A stretch of 64,000 nt of DNA, from positions 27,202 to 91,201 of the forward strand of contig NZ_JANCOC010000006.1 in the NCBI RefSeq assembly GCF_024294905.1, written 5' to 3'. This document shows, piece by piece, positions 55,317-64,000 of this stretch. Origin of the DNA: Rothia gullae. GTDB taxonomy: Bacteria; Actinomycetota; Actinomycetes; Actinomycetales; Micrococcaceae. The notes beneath the pieces are model-generated. The model saw only the letters and a program-made list of their open reading frames with translations, was not told the DNA's origin and searched no databases. Both the position numbers and the translations under genes were made by a program. Position 1 is the stretch's first letter. Each line of letters starts with the position of its first letter.

Positions 55317-57080
55317 ATGCAGGTACATAAGTACGATGTAGTGATTGTCGGTGCCGGTGGTGCAGGTATGCGTGCCGCCATTGAGGCTGGCCAGCGAGTT
55401 CGCACCGCGGTACTGACCAAGCTATACCCCACCCGCTCCCACACCGGCGCAGCACAGGGTGGCATGTGCGCCGCTCTGGCTAACGTTGAAGAGGACAACT
55501 GGGAGTGGCACACCTTTGACACCGTCAAGGGTGGCGACTACCTGGTTGACCAGGACGCAGCAGAAATCATGGCTAAAGAAGCTATTGACGCTGTGCTCGA
55601 CCTGGAAAAGATGGGTCTTCCCTTCAACCGAACCCCCGAAGGCCGCATTGACCAGCGCCGCTTCGGCGGTCACACCCGTGACCACGGTAAGGCTGCTGTG
55701 CGCCGCGCATGCTACGCAGCTGACCGTACCGGCCATATGATTCTGCAGACCCTCTACCAGAACTGCGTTCGTCACAATGTGGAGTTCTACAACGAGTTCT
55801 ACGTTCTCGACCTGATCCTGGTCAAGGACGAAGAGGGCAAGCCCCGCCCCGCCGGCGTTGTCTCCTACGATCTGGCAACCGGCGAGGTCCACGTCTTCCA
55901 GGCTAAGTCCGTAATCTTCGCATCCGGCGGCTGCGGCAAGATCTTCAAGACCACCTCCAACGCACACACCCTCACCGGTGACGGCATGGCTATCGCACTG
56001 CGTGCAGGTCTGCCCCTGGAGGACATGGAATTCGTTCAGTTCCACCCGACCGGCCTGGCCGGCCTGGGCATCCTCGTCACCGAGGGTGCTCGTGGTGAGG
56101 GTGGTATTCTCCGTAACGCTGACGGTGAGCGCTTCATGGAGCGCTACGCCCCCACCATTAAGGACCTCGCACCCCGCGATATCGTGGCACGTGCAATGGC
56201 AAACGAGGTGCGTGAAGGCCGCGGCTGCGGTCCCCACAAGGACTACGTGCTGCTGGACCTGACCCACCTGGAGCCCTCCCACATCGACGAGAAGCTGCCC
56301 GATATTACCGAGTTCGCTCGTACCTACCTGGCAGTGGAACCGCACCACCAGCCCATCCCGGTGTTCCCCACCGCTCACTACGCAATGGGCGGTATCCCCA
56401 CCAACAACGAGACCGAGGTCTACCGCAACAGCGAAGAGACCATCCCCGGCCTCTACGCAGCTGGTGAGGTTGCTTGCGTGTCCGTCCACGGTGCAAACCG
56501 TCTGGGCACCAACTCCCTTCTGGACATCAACGTGTTCGGTAAGCGTGCAGGCCGCAAGGCTGCAGAGTACGCAGCATCCGCTGAGTTCGTGCCGGTTCCG
56601 GACGACGCAGCAGATCGCGTTCTCAACATGCTCAACGGCATCCTCGAAGGCAAGGGCACCGAGAAGGTCGGCGCTATCCGCGCAGACCTGCAGAAGGCTA
56701 TGGAAGCCGACATGCAGGTGTTCCGTACCGACGAGACCATCCGCGCAGCACTGGCAACTATTGCTGAACTGGAAGAGCGCTACAAAAACATCGCCATCCA
56801 GGACAAGGGCAAGCGCTTCAACCTCGACCTCCTCGAGGCTGTTGAGCTCGGCTTCCTGATTGAGCTGGCAAAGGTCATGTCCGTTGGCGCGTTGCACCGT
56901 AAGGAATCCCGTGGTGGTCACTACCGCGAGGACTTCCCCAAGCGTGACGACGTTAACTTCATGAAGCACTCGATGGTCTATCTCGACCCCGAATCCGAGT
57001 TTGAGGGTGTCAAGGGCCTGCGATTTGATACCAAGCCCGTTGTCTACACCCGCTACGAGCCGAAGGAGCGTAAGTACTAA
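55317..57080 (+). CDS. sdhA: Succinate dehydrogenase flavoprotein SdhA
   Basis: A 587-residue FAD subunit. It has the dinucleotide fold VVIVGAGGAGMRAAIEAG near residue 8, the FAD-linking His in TRSHTGAAQGGMCAAL near residue 42, the substrate-site region HPTGLAGLGILVTEGARGEG near residue 243, and NRLGTNSLLDINVFGKRAGR near residue 396. It oxidises succinate to fumarate at the inner face of the membrane. AGAAAGAACATC precedes the ATG. One base separates its stop from the sdhB start. Confidence 0.97.
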   Translation: MQVHKYDVVIVGAGGAGMRAAIEAGQRVRTAVLTKLYPTRSHTGAAQGGMCAALANVEEDNWEWHTFDTVKGGDYLVDQDAAEIMAKEAIDAVLDLEKMGLPFNRTPEGRIDQRRFGGHTRDHGKAAVRRACYAADRTGHMILQTLYQNCVRHNVEFYNEFYVLDLILVKDEEGKPRPAGVVSYDLATGEVHVFQAKSVIFASGGCGKIFKTTSNAHTLTGDGMAIALRAGLPLEDMEFVQFHPTGLAGLGILVTEGARGEGGILRNADGERFMERYAPTIKDLAPRDIVARAMANEVREGRGCGPHKDYVLLDLTHLEPSHIDEKLPDITEFARTYLAVEPHHQPIPVFPTAHYAMGGIPTNNETEVYRNSEETIPGLYAAGEVACVSVHGANRLGTNSLLDINVFGKRAGRKAAEYAASAEFVPVPDDAADRVLNMLNGILEGKGTEKVGAIRADLQKAMEADMQVFRTDETIRAALATIAELEERYKNIAIQDKGKRFNLDLLEAVELGFLIELAKVMSVGALHRKESRGGHYREDFPKRDDVNFMKHSMVYLDPESEFEGVKGLRFDTKPVVYTRYEPKERKY

Positions 57081-57081
57081 A

Positions 57082-57870
57082 ATGGCTGAAAACGAACTCC
57101 CCGAACCGGAATCCGTCAAGCTGTTTGAGGGTATGACCGGCGGCGACTCCGACTCCATCCCCACCTACGATGTGGTCATCAAGATTCGTCGCTACAACCC
57201 GGAAGTTTCCTCCGAGGCGTACTGGGACGAATTCCCGCTGACCATGTACCGCACCGACCGCGTGCTCGACGCTCTGCACAAGATCAAGTGGGAAGTAGAC
57301 GGCTCCGTCTCCTTCCGCCGCTCCTGCGCACACGGCATCTGCGGCTCAGACGCGATGCGCATCAACGGCCGTAACCGCCTGGCTTGCAAGACCCTGCTGA
57401 AGGACCTTGACCTGACCAAGCCGATTACCGTTGAGCCTATCAAGGGTCTGCCCTGCGAAAAGGACCTCATCGTTGACATGGAGCCCTTCTTCCAGGCATA
57501 CCGCGAAATCATGCCGTTCTTCATCAACGACTCGAACGAGCCTGAGCGTGAGCGCCTGCAGACCATTGAGGACCGCGCACGTTTCGATGACACCACCAAG
57601 TGCATCCTTTGTGCAGCATGTACCTCGTCCTGCCCGGTCTTCTGGACCGACGGTCAGTACTTCGGCCCCTCCGCTATCGTGAACGCACACCGCTTCATCT
57701 TCGACTCGCGCGATGATGCAGGCGACCTGCGTCTGGAGATCCTCAACGACAAGGAAGGCGTATGGCGTTGCCGTACCACCTTCAACTGCACCGAGGCTTG
57801 CCCCCGTGGCATCCAGATCACCAAGGCTATTGCCGAGGTGAAGCAGGCAATCCTGAGCCGTTCGCTCTAA
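57082..57870 (+). CDS. sdhB: Succinate dehydrogenase iron-sulphur subunit SdhB
   Basis: A 262-residue electron-transfer subunit. The [2Fe-2S] ligands lie in RRSCAHGICGSDAMRINGRN ... ACKT (near residue 75), the [4Fe-4S] motif in CILCAACTSSCPVFW (near 173), and the [3Fe-4S] region in CRTTFNCTEACPRGI (near 231). ATG 57082 follows sdhA by one base, and the ribosome site GAAGGAG lies within the end of sdhA. It is the last gene of the operon. Confidence 0.97.
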   Translation: MAENELPEPESVKLFEGMTGGDSDSIPTYDVVIKIRRYNPEVSSEAYWDEFPLTMYRTDRVLDALHKIKWEVDGSVSFRRSCAHGICGSDAMRINGRNRLACKTLLKDLDLTKPITVEPIKGLPCEKDLIVDMEPFFQAYREIMPFFINDSNEPERERLQTIEDRARFDDTTKCILCAACTSSCPVFWTDGQYFGPSAIVNAHRFIFDSRDDAGDLRLEILNDKEGVWRCRTTFNCTEACPRGIQITKAIAEVKQAILSRSL

Positions 57871-57906
57871 TCTGAGGACGCGGTATCAGCTGATACAGCA
57901 TTGACG

Positions 57907-57943
57907 ATTCAAGCCGTCACCCACACCGGGTGGCGGCTTGAAT
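57907..57943 (+). terminator. Terminator of the sdh operon
   Basis: 16-bp stem ATTCAAGCCGTCACCC / GGGTGGCGGCTTGAAT (one wobble), followed by TGTTTG. Confidence 0.85.
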
Positions 57944-58111
57944 TGTTTGACAGAAAAGTCTGATGGAAATGATTGAGCAGAGCATTTTCGGGGGCTTTGG
58001 CGTGCATAAAAACTCTTCACAATCTGTCATAAAGTCATAGATATTCTCGAGTGCTGTCAGATAGGGGCAGCGGGTAGGTAAACCTCGGCGGGCGGCGTTA
58101 TTCTACTGTGT

Positions 58112-59362
58112 ATGGTTTTCGCTAATTCTCGCTACGATTTGTCCACCCCCGTCTTTGACGACTGGGTGGAGCGTATGATGGGTACTCTCGTGCAGTTCCG
58201 CCGCGAGGTGCACGCCAACCCGGAGCTTTCCTTCCGCGAAGTGGTGACCACTGAGCGTCTCATGAATCGACTGCGAGAAGCCGGCATGAACCCCGTTGCT
58301 TGCGAAGGCACCGGCTGCTACGTCGATATCGGAAGCGGCCCCTTCGCCGTGGCTCTGCGCGCCGATATTGATGCTCTGCCCATTGTTGAGCAGACCGGTC
58401 TGCCCTACGCTTCTACCGTGCCCGGTGTGATGCACGCCTGCGGCCACGATATTCACCAGACGGTAATGCTCGGTGTGGCGCTGGCACTGCACGAGCTGAA
58501 CGAGAAGACCCCGCTGGGTCGTAGCGTCCGTATTCTCTTCCAGCCCGCTGAGGAACAGCTGCCCGGCGGTGCAGTGCAGATGATTTCGCAGGGTTTGCTG
58601 AAGGACATTCCGCGTGCCTTTGCCCTGCACTGCGACCCGAAGGTGGACCTGGGCCAGATTGGTACCCGTATCGGTGCGATTACCAGCGCATCCGACACCA
58701 TCAAGATTCACCTGAGTGGTCACGGTGGCCACACATCTCGCCCGCACCTGACCGAAGACCTCATCTACGCCATGAGCCAGATTGCTGTGCAGGTTCCTGC
58801 CGTGCTGACCCGCCGCACCGACGTACGTTCGGGCGTGCTGGTCGCCTGGGGACAGGTCAGTGCCGGCGTTGCACCCAACGCTATCCCCGCCGAGGGCTAT
58901 CTGGCGGGCACCATGCGTTGCCTGGACGTTGAGGTGTGGCGTCAGGCAGGCAACCTGCTGGACGAAGTGATTGAGCAGGTCGCCGTACCCTTCGGCGTGA
59001 ATGCGCGTGTGGAGCATATCCGCGGTGTGCCGCCGGTCGTGAACACCGACCTGGAAACCACCATGCTCGAGAACGCGGCTCGCGCTGAGTTGGGCGAAGA
59101 CTCGATTGTGCTGGTTGAACAGTCCATGGGAGGCGAAGACTTCGCCTGGATGCTACAGGAAGTTCCCGGCTCCATGTTCCGTCTGGGTACCCGTGCCCCC
59201 GGTGATCCCACCTATGATTTGCATCAGGGTGATTACGCCCCGAGCGAGCAGGCGATTGGTATTGGTGTGCGTGTTATGGCGGCAACCGCGCTACGCGCCG
59301 TCCGTTTTGAGTTGGCGAAGGCTGCGAAGGCGGCGAACCCCATCCGCGATGAGGCACGCTAA
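58112..59362 (+). CDS. M20-family amidohydrolase
   Basis: A 416-residue metallopeptidase-fold enzyme of the hippurate/N-acyl-amino-acid hydrolase group. Zinc ligands appear in VMHACGHDIHQTVMLG near residue 109 and QPAEEQLPGGAVQMI near 148; RADIDALPIVEQTGLP (near 86) is typical of the family. A dimerisation insert (HLSGHGGHTSRPH) and a late MGGEDFAWML complete it. It removes acyl groups from amino acids; the exact substrate is unknown. TATTCT lies seven bases before the ATG without a ribosome site, so it is probably leaderless. Confidence 0.88.
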   Translation: MVFANSRYDLSTPVFDDWVERMMGTLVQFRREVHANPELSFREVVTTERLMNRLREAGMNPVACEGTGCYVDIGSGPFAVALRADIDALPIVEQTGLPYASTVPGVMHACGHDIHQTVMLGVALALHELNEKTPLGRSVRILFQPAEEQLPGGAVQMISQGLLKDIPRAFALHCDPKVDLGQIGTRIGAITSASDTIKIHLSGHGGHTSRPHLTEDLIYAMSQIAVQVPAVLTRRTDVRSGVLVAWGQVSAGVAPNAIPAEGYLAGTMRCLDVEVWRQAGNLLDEVIEQVAVPFGVNARVEHIRGVPPVVNTDLETTMLENAARAELGEDSIVLVEQSMGGEDFAWMLQEVPGSMFRLGTRAPGDPTYDLHQGDYAPSEQAIGIGVRVMAATALRAVRFELAKAAKAANPIRDEAR

Positions 59363-59437
59363 AGGGCTTTTCGAAAGCTTATTCTGCAGTCTTGAAGGCG
59401 CGACTCTATAGCTGCATTAAGCCTTGAAAAGTGTACA

Positions 59438-59479
59438 AGTTTCACCCCGTTACCTCTCACCGAGTAGCGGGGTGAAACT
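59438..59479 (+). terminator. Terminator after the M20 gene
   Basis: 12-bp stem AGTTTCACCCCG / CGGGGTGAAACT with an 18-base loop. Confidence 0.8.
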
Positions 59480-59610
59480 CTATGCACGCGATAGAATTAA
59501 AAGGATTATGAGGACATTTGCGTCATGTTTCCGACCCCGTGCCTGCATACCTGCGGGGGATAAAGGAGGTGGCGCATCATCACACGGCGCACGCCGGAGG
59601 AGGACACCCA

Positions 59611-62600
59611 ATGAGCTTCTTTGGACTCGGCAAGAAGAAGTTGGATGAGCAATCGCGCGAAGAACAGAGCGCTGAAACTGCTAAGGTCCAGAAGGAACAG
59701 GTAAGCGAAGACGCTCCCAAGAGCGCGCGACTGAGCCAGAAGATTATGGAACAGCAGCAGTGGGAGGACTCCCTACGCCGCTTCGTGAAGTCTGAAAGCG
59801 CACGCCACCAGAACCACGATGAAGAGCAGAATGAGGAGCACCGCGCTGTTGAGGACCTCAAACGCGCCCTCTTGCACGGCGATGAGAAGGTTGAAGAATC
59901 TTCCGCTACTGATGAGCTGACTGAGGATCAGGCTGAGGAGCAGGAGCGTCGTAGCCTGCTGGCTGCGCTTGGTGCTTTCCCTCAGGAATCTGAGGAGCCT
60001 GTTGAGGCCGATCAAGTAGCTCAGGCCCAGGACGTTGAAGAAGATGATGCTCCGGTTGCTGAGGCTGCTCAGCCCGCAACGCCCGCGTTCCTGCGCGATA
60101 ACGAAGAGTCTGCAGCTGAGGATACATCTGTCGAGGCGCAGGAGCCTAAGGACGCTGCAGAGGATGCACGTTCCCAGTTTGAGGAGCACCTGCGTGCTCT
60201 GCGTGCCCAGAAAACCAAAGATGCTGCCGCTGAGGATACTGCAGGCGAGGCAGAGGGCCGCGAAGAACTTGAGATTGTTGAGATTGTTGAGGCTGTTGTA
60301 GAAGCTTCCGAGAACAAGTCTGAGAACGCTCATTCTGTATCTGAGTCTGCAGTTGAGGAAGCATCCGCAGATACTGAGGACTCCCTGACCGTAGAAGACA
60401 TGAATGCTGCCCGCACCCGCGCCGCTGTCACAGAGGCGCAGAACGCCGGTTTGGATAATCTGGCTGCCACCTACGCTGCTCGACTGGGCATCACCCTCAA
60501 TAGCGAAGGGGAGACTTTCGGCGAGGTCGCTTCCGATGAGGTAGCCGCTGAGGATGCAGACTCCGCTGAAGCTGCCGAGGTTACTGAGCCTACCGAGGTT
60601 ACTGAGCCTACCGAGGTTACTGAGGCTACTGCCGAAGCACCCGAAATTTTTGAGGCTACTGAAGCTGAAGAAACCGTTGACCTCACCGCTGTTGTAGCAG
60701 AAGCTGCTGATCCTGTTGCCGCTGTTGAAGAAGAGCCGATCGGAGCCGTCGTTGAGGCGCCCGGGCTACTGGCGGCTGAAATCGCTGAGGAAGAAAACAG
60801 TGCTGAGGTTTCCGTTGAGGCATCCGCTGAGACTGAGCTGATGGCTACGGCGGCTGTTGATGAGGAGGGCTCCGTATCTGTCTCTGACACACTCGAAGCG
60901 GATACCACCGAGGCTGAGGGCTTCGACGCTGAAGAGGAGAACACCGCCGATCTGATCTTCGATGCCTCCGCTGTGGAAGAGCCCGCTGCGGAAGAAAACG
61001 CTGTCGAGGAAACCGCTGCGGTAGAAACGGAAAAGGAGACCCCCGCACCGGTAGCAACTGCTACCGAGGTTGAGGACTTCGTGGCTGAAGCTACCGATTC
61101 TGCGGAAGACGAACCCGCCAAGAGCTCCTCTGTAGCTCCTGCGCTTGCCGCTGTTGCTGCAGCTGCCGTTGTCTCTGCCGCAAAGGCTGAAAAGGCTGAG
61201 GAGAAGACTGAAGAGGACAGCTCTCAGAGCGTCGCGCTGACGGCAGAGGGCATCGATAAGAAGGAAGCAGAGAAGCGCAAGTCTGCTGCTCGTGAAGAGT
61301 CCGCTGAGGAGCCCGTTGCTGAGCTGAAGGACACTGAGCAGAAGGACACTGCGCAGAAGCTCAGCGAAGACGAAGCTGAACTGGTTTCCGAATCCATCAT
61401 CCTGAGTGAACCCCTTGAGGGCGCGGCAACCCTGCCCGCTCTCCCCGAGCCGCGCGCTCTCTACAGCCTGGCGGAGCTCATGCGCACCCGCGGTTCGGGC
61501 ACCATGAGCCTGGAGCTGCGCCAAGTTGATGAGGATATGCACTACCGTCTGCTGCACCGCGGCCGTGAGGTTGAAACCGGCATTGTCGTGCCCGGCGTTG
61601 ACTGGTTTGCACCCGTTGCGGCACTGTACACCGAGGCTCAGCAGGCTGGCGCAACCTGGAACCGTGTGGCTGTCTCTTTGAAGCCGCGCCTGGGCGACGG
61701 CCTGGAGGTTCACGCATCGTACCTGAGTGCTGTGGATGGTCAGACTATTAGCGAAAGCTTCCTGCTGGAAGGTGCCGCTGTTGAGGCTAAGCCCGTTGCG
61801 ATCGCTGAGGCTACCTCGCAGGATGAGCCTCAGGAAGATGCTGTTCAGACCGTTGACTCAGTTGAGGCTGACCGTGAGGCTATCGAGCGTGAGCTTGAGG
61901 CTGAACTCGCCGAGAAGCAGGCTGCGAACGAGGCTGAGGCTACTGCCGAAGTTGCTGAAGAGCCTGTAATTGAGACTGCTGAAGAGGACGCCTCCGCGGG
62001 TCTGCTGACCGCTGTAGGTCTTGCCGCTGCCGGTACCGCTGTGGTTGGTTCTGCCGCTTCTGCACAGGAAAAGGACGACGTAGAGGAGGCTATTGAAGCT
62101 TTTGACGAGCCTGCCCAACCTGCCACCCAGCCTGCCCAGACTGAGTTTGCGCCGGTTGAAGCTGAGTTCGAGCACGACTACGAGAACGACCCTGTCTTCG
62201 GTGCGGCTACCGTAGAGTCCGAAACTGAGAAGGCTAAAGAGTCCGTCGCTGAGGCAACCGAGGTATCCGCAGAGGGCTCTGATGAGCCCGACGAAGATAT
62301 GGAAGCCGCCCTGGCTGCCATCGTTGCCAACGCTCAGAAGAAGCTGGATGCTGAGGAAGTTTTGGCTGCCGAGGAGCAGAAGGCTGCCGCCCCCGTGGTC
62401 GCAGAGTCCTTCACCCTGGACCGCACCCAGCCCGTTGAAGAAGCTGCAGAAGAGCCGGTCACAGAGAGCGCCGAAGAGCCCGCCCTGCCAGCATTCTTGG
62501 ATGACTCTAAACTGCTGCCCGAGAAGGAAGCCTCCGTTGCTTCCGCTGAAGCGTCCCCCGAGGAACCTGCCCTCGTAGACGTTGAGCCTGCCGCTGAGAG

Positions 62601-63510
62601 CGCATCTGTGGCTCCCGGCCTAGCTGGTGCTCTTGCCGCAGCTGCCGCAGTGGGCACCGCCGGCGCCGCTATGAAGGCTACCGAGGTAAAGGCATCTGAA
62701 GTAAAGGCATCTGAGGCGAAGGCTACCGGTGCTCAGGAAGAGCCCGCTGAGAAGGTCGCTGAGCTCAAGACCGTTGAGGTGACCCCCGCGGCTAAGATTG
62801 ATGAGGCTCCCGCAGCGGTTGTGCCCGCCTCCGAGGCTGCCGCTCAGACTGCAGAGGCAACAGAGGTGGCACCCGCTGCGGCGACCACCCCGGTTGTCCT
62901 GCCGGAGAGCACCCCGGCAGGTATCTCCTCCAGCATCTCGGCATCCGCGCTGAGCGAGCTCAACCAGCTGCCCACCATCGTGGCTGAGCCGGACACTCCC
63001 TCCGCTACGGTGCAGAGCCCGCTGGTTCCCTCGGAGACTCAGCTGGCAACCGGCAACCTGGTTCTGACCGAGGCTCAGGTCGCTCAGCGTCTGGCTCCGG
63101 TCGTCGAGCACCTCTTCGGCGAGAACGGCACCGCAAAGGATGCCACCACCGTGCTGATTCGTGTACGTGCCCTCGGCTCCTACTACGACGCCCTGACCCA
63201 CGTGCGTCGCAACGGCTTCTGGGAGCAGGTCCGTACCTTCGAACTGATTCCCGAAACCCTGTTGGACATCCCGGCGCTGAAGACCGACTCGTACAGCGAG
63301 GGTGAGGGCTCGCCGCTGGCTATGAGCCTGACCTTCACCCCGGGCGTTCCGGTTCAGGCGGCATTCGATTATGCGAATGAGCAGGCGTTTGTCACCTACC
63401 CGCGTCCGCTGGATGCTGAGCGTTACGTTGAGGAGCTGCGCATGTTCCCGCGTCTGGGTTCGAAGATCCCGGCTCATATGATGAGCGCGCTTTCGCACTG
63501 GAACCTCTAA
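59611..63510 (+). CDS. Large acidic Ala/Glu-rich protein, unknown function
   Basis: A 1299-residue protein with no signal peptide. It begins MSFFGLGKKKLDEQ, then long acidic low-complexity stretches (Ala, Glu, Val, Thr). Three Ala-rich hydrophobic stretches occur near residues 505-527 (APALAAVAAAAVVSAA), 796-819 (LLTAVGLAAAGTAVVG) and 999-1023 (GLAGALAAAAAVGTAGAA). Two folded islands stand out. Residues about 608-720 have LELRQVDEDMHYRLLHRGRE and TWNRVAVSLKPR; residues about 1150-1299 have TTVLIRVRALGSYYDALTHV and ERYVEELRMFPRLGSKIPAH. Both faintly recall immunity-protein-like (YezG type) domains; this is only an impression. GGAGGAGG precedes ATG 59611. It is monocistronic. Confidence 0.7.
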   Translation: MSFFGLGKKKLDEQSREEQSAETAKVQKEQVSEDAPKSARLSQKIMEQQQWEDSLRRFVKSESARHQNHDEEQNEEHRAVEDLKRALLHGDEKVEESSATDELTEDQAEEQERRSLLAALGAFPQESEEPVEADQVAQAQDVEEDDAPVAEAAQPATPAFLRDNEESAAEDTSVEAQEPKDAAEDARSQFEEHLRALRAQKTKDAAAEDTAGEAEGREELEIVEIVEAVVEASENKSENAHSVSESAVEEASADTEDSLTVEDMNAARTRAAVTEAQNAGLDNLAATYAARLGITLNSEGETFGEVASDEVAAEDADSAEAAEVTEPTEVTEPTEVTEATAEAPEIFEATEAEETVDLTAVVAEAADPVAAVEEEPIGAVVEAPGLLAAEIAEEENSAEVSVEASAETELMATAAVDEEGSVSVSDTLEADTTEAEGFDAEEENTADLIFDASAVEEPAAEENAVEETAAVETEKETPAPVATATEVEDFVAEATDSAEDEPAKSSSVAPALAAVAAAAVVSAAKAEKAEEKTEEDSSQSVALTAEGIDKKEAEKRKSAAREESAEEPVAELKDTEQKDTAQKLSEDEAELVSESIILSEPLEGAATLPALPEPRALYSLAELMRTRGSGTMSLELRQVDEDMHYRLLHRGREVETGIVVPGVDWFAPVAALYTEAQQAGATWNRVAVSLKPRLGDGLEVHASYLSAVDGQTISESFLLEGAAVEAKPVAIAEATSQDEPQEDAVQTVDSVEADREAIERELEAELAEKQAANEAEATAEVAEEPVIETAEEDASAGLLTAVGLAAAGTAVVGSAASAQEKDDVEEAIEAFDEPAQPATQPAQTEFAPVEAEFEHDYENDPVFGAATVESETEKAKESVAEATEVSAEGSDEPDEDMEAALAAIVANAQKKLDAEEVLAAEEQKAAAPVVAESFTLDRTQPVEEAAEEPVTESAEEPALPAFLDDSKLLPEKEASVASAEASPEEPALVDVEPAAESASVAPGLAGALAAAAAVGTAGAAMKATEVKASEVKASEAKATGAQEEPAEKVAELKTVEVTPAAKIDEAPAAVVPASEAAAQTAEATEVAPAAATTPVVLPESTPAGISSSISASALSELNQLPTIVAEPDTPSATVQSPLVPSETQLATGNLVLTEAQVAQRLAPVVEHLFGENGTAKDATTVLIRVRALGSYYDALTHVRRNGFWEQVRTFELIPETLLDIPALKTDSYSEGEGSPLAMSLTFTPGVPVQAAFDYANEQAFVTYPRPLDAERYVEELRMFPRLGSKIPAHMMSALSHWNL
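60583..60636 (+). repeat. 18-bp in-frame tandem repeat
   Basis: GAGGTTACTGAGCCTACC repeated about three times, coding Glu-Val-Thr-Glu-Pro-Thr, inside the large acidic protein gene. Confidence 0.8.
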
Positions 63511-63523
63511 ACCCTTGTAAAGT

Positions 63524-63562
63524 GCGCCGCGCTGGCTCCCCGTGTGGGGGTCGGCGCGGCGC
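63524..63562 (+). terminator. Terminator after the large acidic protein gene
   Basis: Stem GCGCCGCGC / GCGCGGCGC with inner CTCCCC/GGGGGT pairing, just downstream of the stop at 63510. Confidence 0.7.
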
Positions 63563-63598
63563 GCTATGTTTGTCATTTTTTCGATGAGGAAGATTGTT

Positions 63599-64000
63599 AT
63601 GACTGATACCCCTAATACTCCTGAGGCTTCTGCGGCGCAGAACGTTCAGGACACTGCCACCCGCGCGGCTGAAGCTTTTGGCACCCTGGTGGAAACCATG
63701 GCGTTGCTGCGTGCACCGGGCGGTTGCCCGTGGGATGCTGAGCAGACTCACGCCTCCCTAATCCGCTACCTGGTGGAGGAAGCCTACGAGGTTGTTGAGG
63801 CGGTAGAAACCGGTGGAGAGCCGAATATACCGCTCCTGTGTGAGGAATTGGGCGACGTATTGCTACAGGTGGTGTTCCACTCCGATATTGCTGCGGCAAA
63901 CCCGCAAGGCTTCGACATTGTGCAGGTGGTTGAGGGCCTGGTGCAGAAGCTTCGTTCGCGCCACCCCGACGTGTTCACGGCTGAGTCTGAGGGCTCTTCG
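63599..64000 (+). CDS. mazG: Nucleoside triphosphate pyrophosphohydrolase MazG (partial)
   Basis: The first 134 residues; the gene runs off the right edge. After a polar N-terminus of about 27 residues it has the MazG core: LRAPGGCPWDAEQTHASL near residue 38, YLVEEAYEVVEAVE with the EExxE metal site near 58, and EELGDVLLQVVFH with the second acidic site near 83. It hydrolyses NTPs to NMP and pyrophosphate (house-cleaning, ppGpp modulation). AGGAAGATTGTT precedes the ATG. The end cannot be judged. Confidence 0.92.
   Translation, partial: MTDTPNTPEASAAQNVQDTATRAAEAFGTLVETMALLRAPGGCPWDAEQTHASLIRYLVEEAYEVVEAVETGGEPNIPLLCEELGDVLLQVVFHSDIAAANPQGFDIVQVVEGLVQKLRSRHPDVFTAESEGSS

Noticed and set aside
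55422..57164. Long open frame opposite sdhA
   Set aside because: Antisense shadow of sdhA; composition is that of a translated complement.

Overview
The window reads as chromosomal DNA of a high-GC actinobacterium of the Micrococcaceae, most like Rothia (R. mucilaginosa type). This is inferred from the dnaK-grpE-dnaJ-hspR cluster with HAIR operators, sdhCDAB in that order, a PerM-like gene just upstream of purN/purH, a thiamine-type ECF transporter under a TPP riboswitch, and several probably leaderless genes. No rRNA, tRNA, CRISPR array, integrase or insertion sequence was seen. Two G/C-homopolymer stretches (1-120 and about 22080-22220) look like assembly artefacts.

Layout. 0.2-5.6 kb: a UMF1-type MFS transporter, a small DUF4235-like membrane protein, then TPP riboswitch-ykoE-ykoD-ykoC (thiamine or HMP uptake). 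5.6-10.5 kb: a class IV aminotransferase, a Bcr/CflA drug exporter, a small membrane protein, and a coupled pair of a low-molecular-weight tyrosine phosphatase and a P-loop kinase. Three neighbouring gaps here carry the same dispersed repeat. 10.7-16.8 kb: an AT-rich accessory block of four tandem paralogues. Where complete they have N-terminal membrane helices, a conserved TGG..KN juxtamembrane motif, a helical RYxxAxEQL...VRLGGIYTL module and an 11-residue Phe-repeat beta-helix (pentapeptide variant). One copy is split by a single in-frame TAA and one is a stub without membrane helices or repeats. This is the best candidate for an uncharacterised system.

17.4-22 kb: the heat-shock cluster, with a two-HAIR dnaK promoter and a separate dnaJ-hspR promoter. 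22.3-33.4 kb: trmB, a DoxX-like protein, two tandem CycA-like permeases, an unknown protein with a Pro-Ala-Glu repeat, tex and an aldo/keto reductase. 33.6-42.1 kb: a 1396-residue SWIM/SNF2 ATPase, a VapBC-like pair with altered toxin residues, a PerM/DUF6350-like membrane protein and a small membrane protein.

42.3-52 kb: purine and one-carbon metabolism (purN, purH, glyA, folD) with a TetR regulator and a frameshifted GntR regulator, then xthA, trpS and a 2H phosphoesterase. PurN and PurH use 10-formyl-THF, while GlyA and FolD supply and interconvert one-carbon folates, so these genes form one functional group although most appear separately promoted and terminated. 52-64 kb: a possibly truncated zinc-type lipoprotein, manC, sdhCDAB, an M20 amidohydrolase, a 1299-residue Ala/Glu-rich protein of unknown function, and the start of mazG running off the window.
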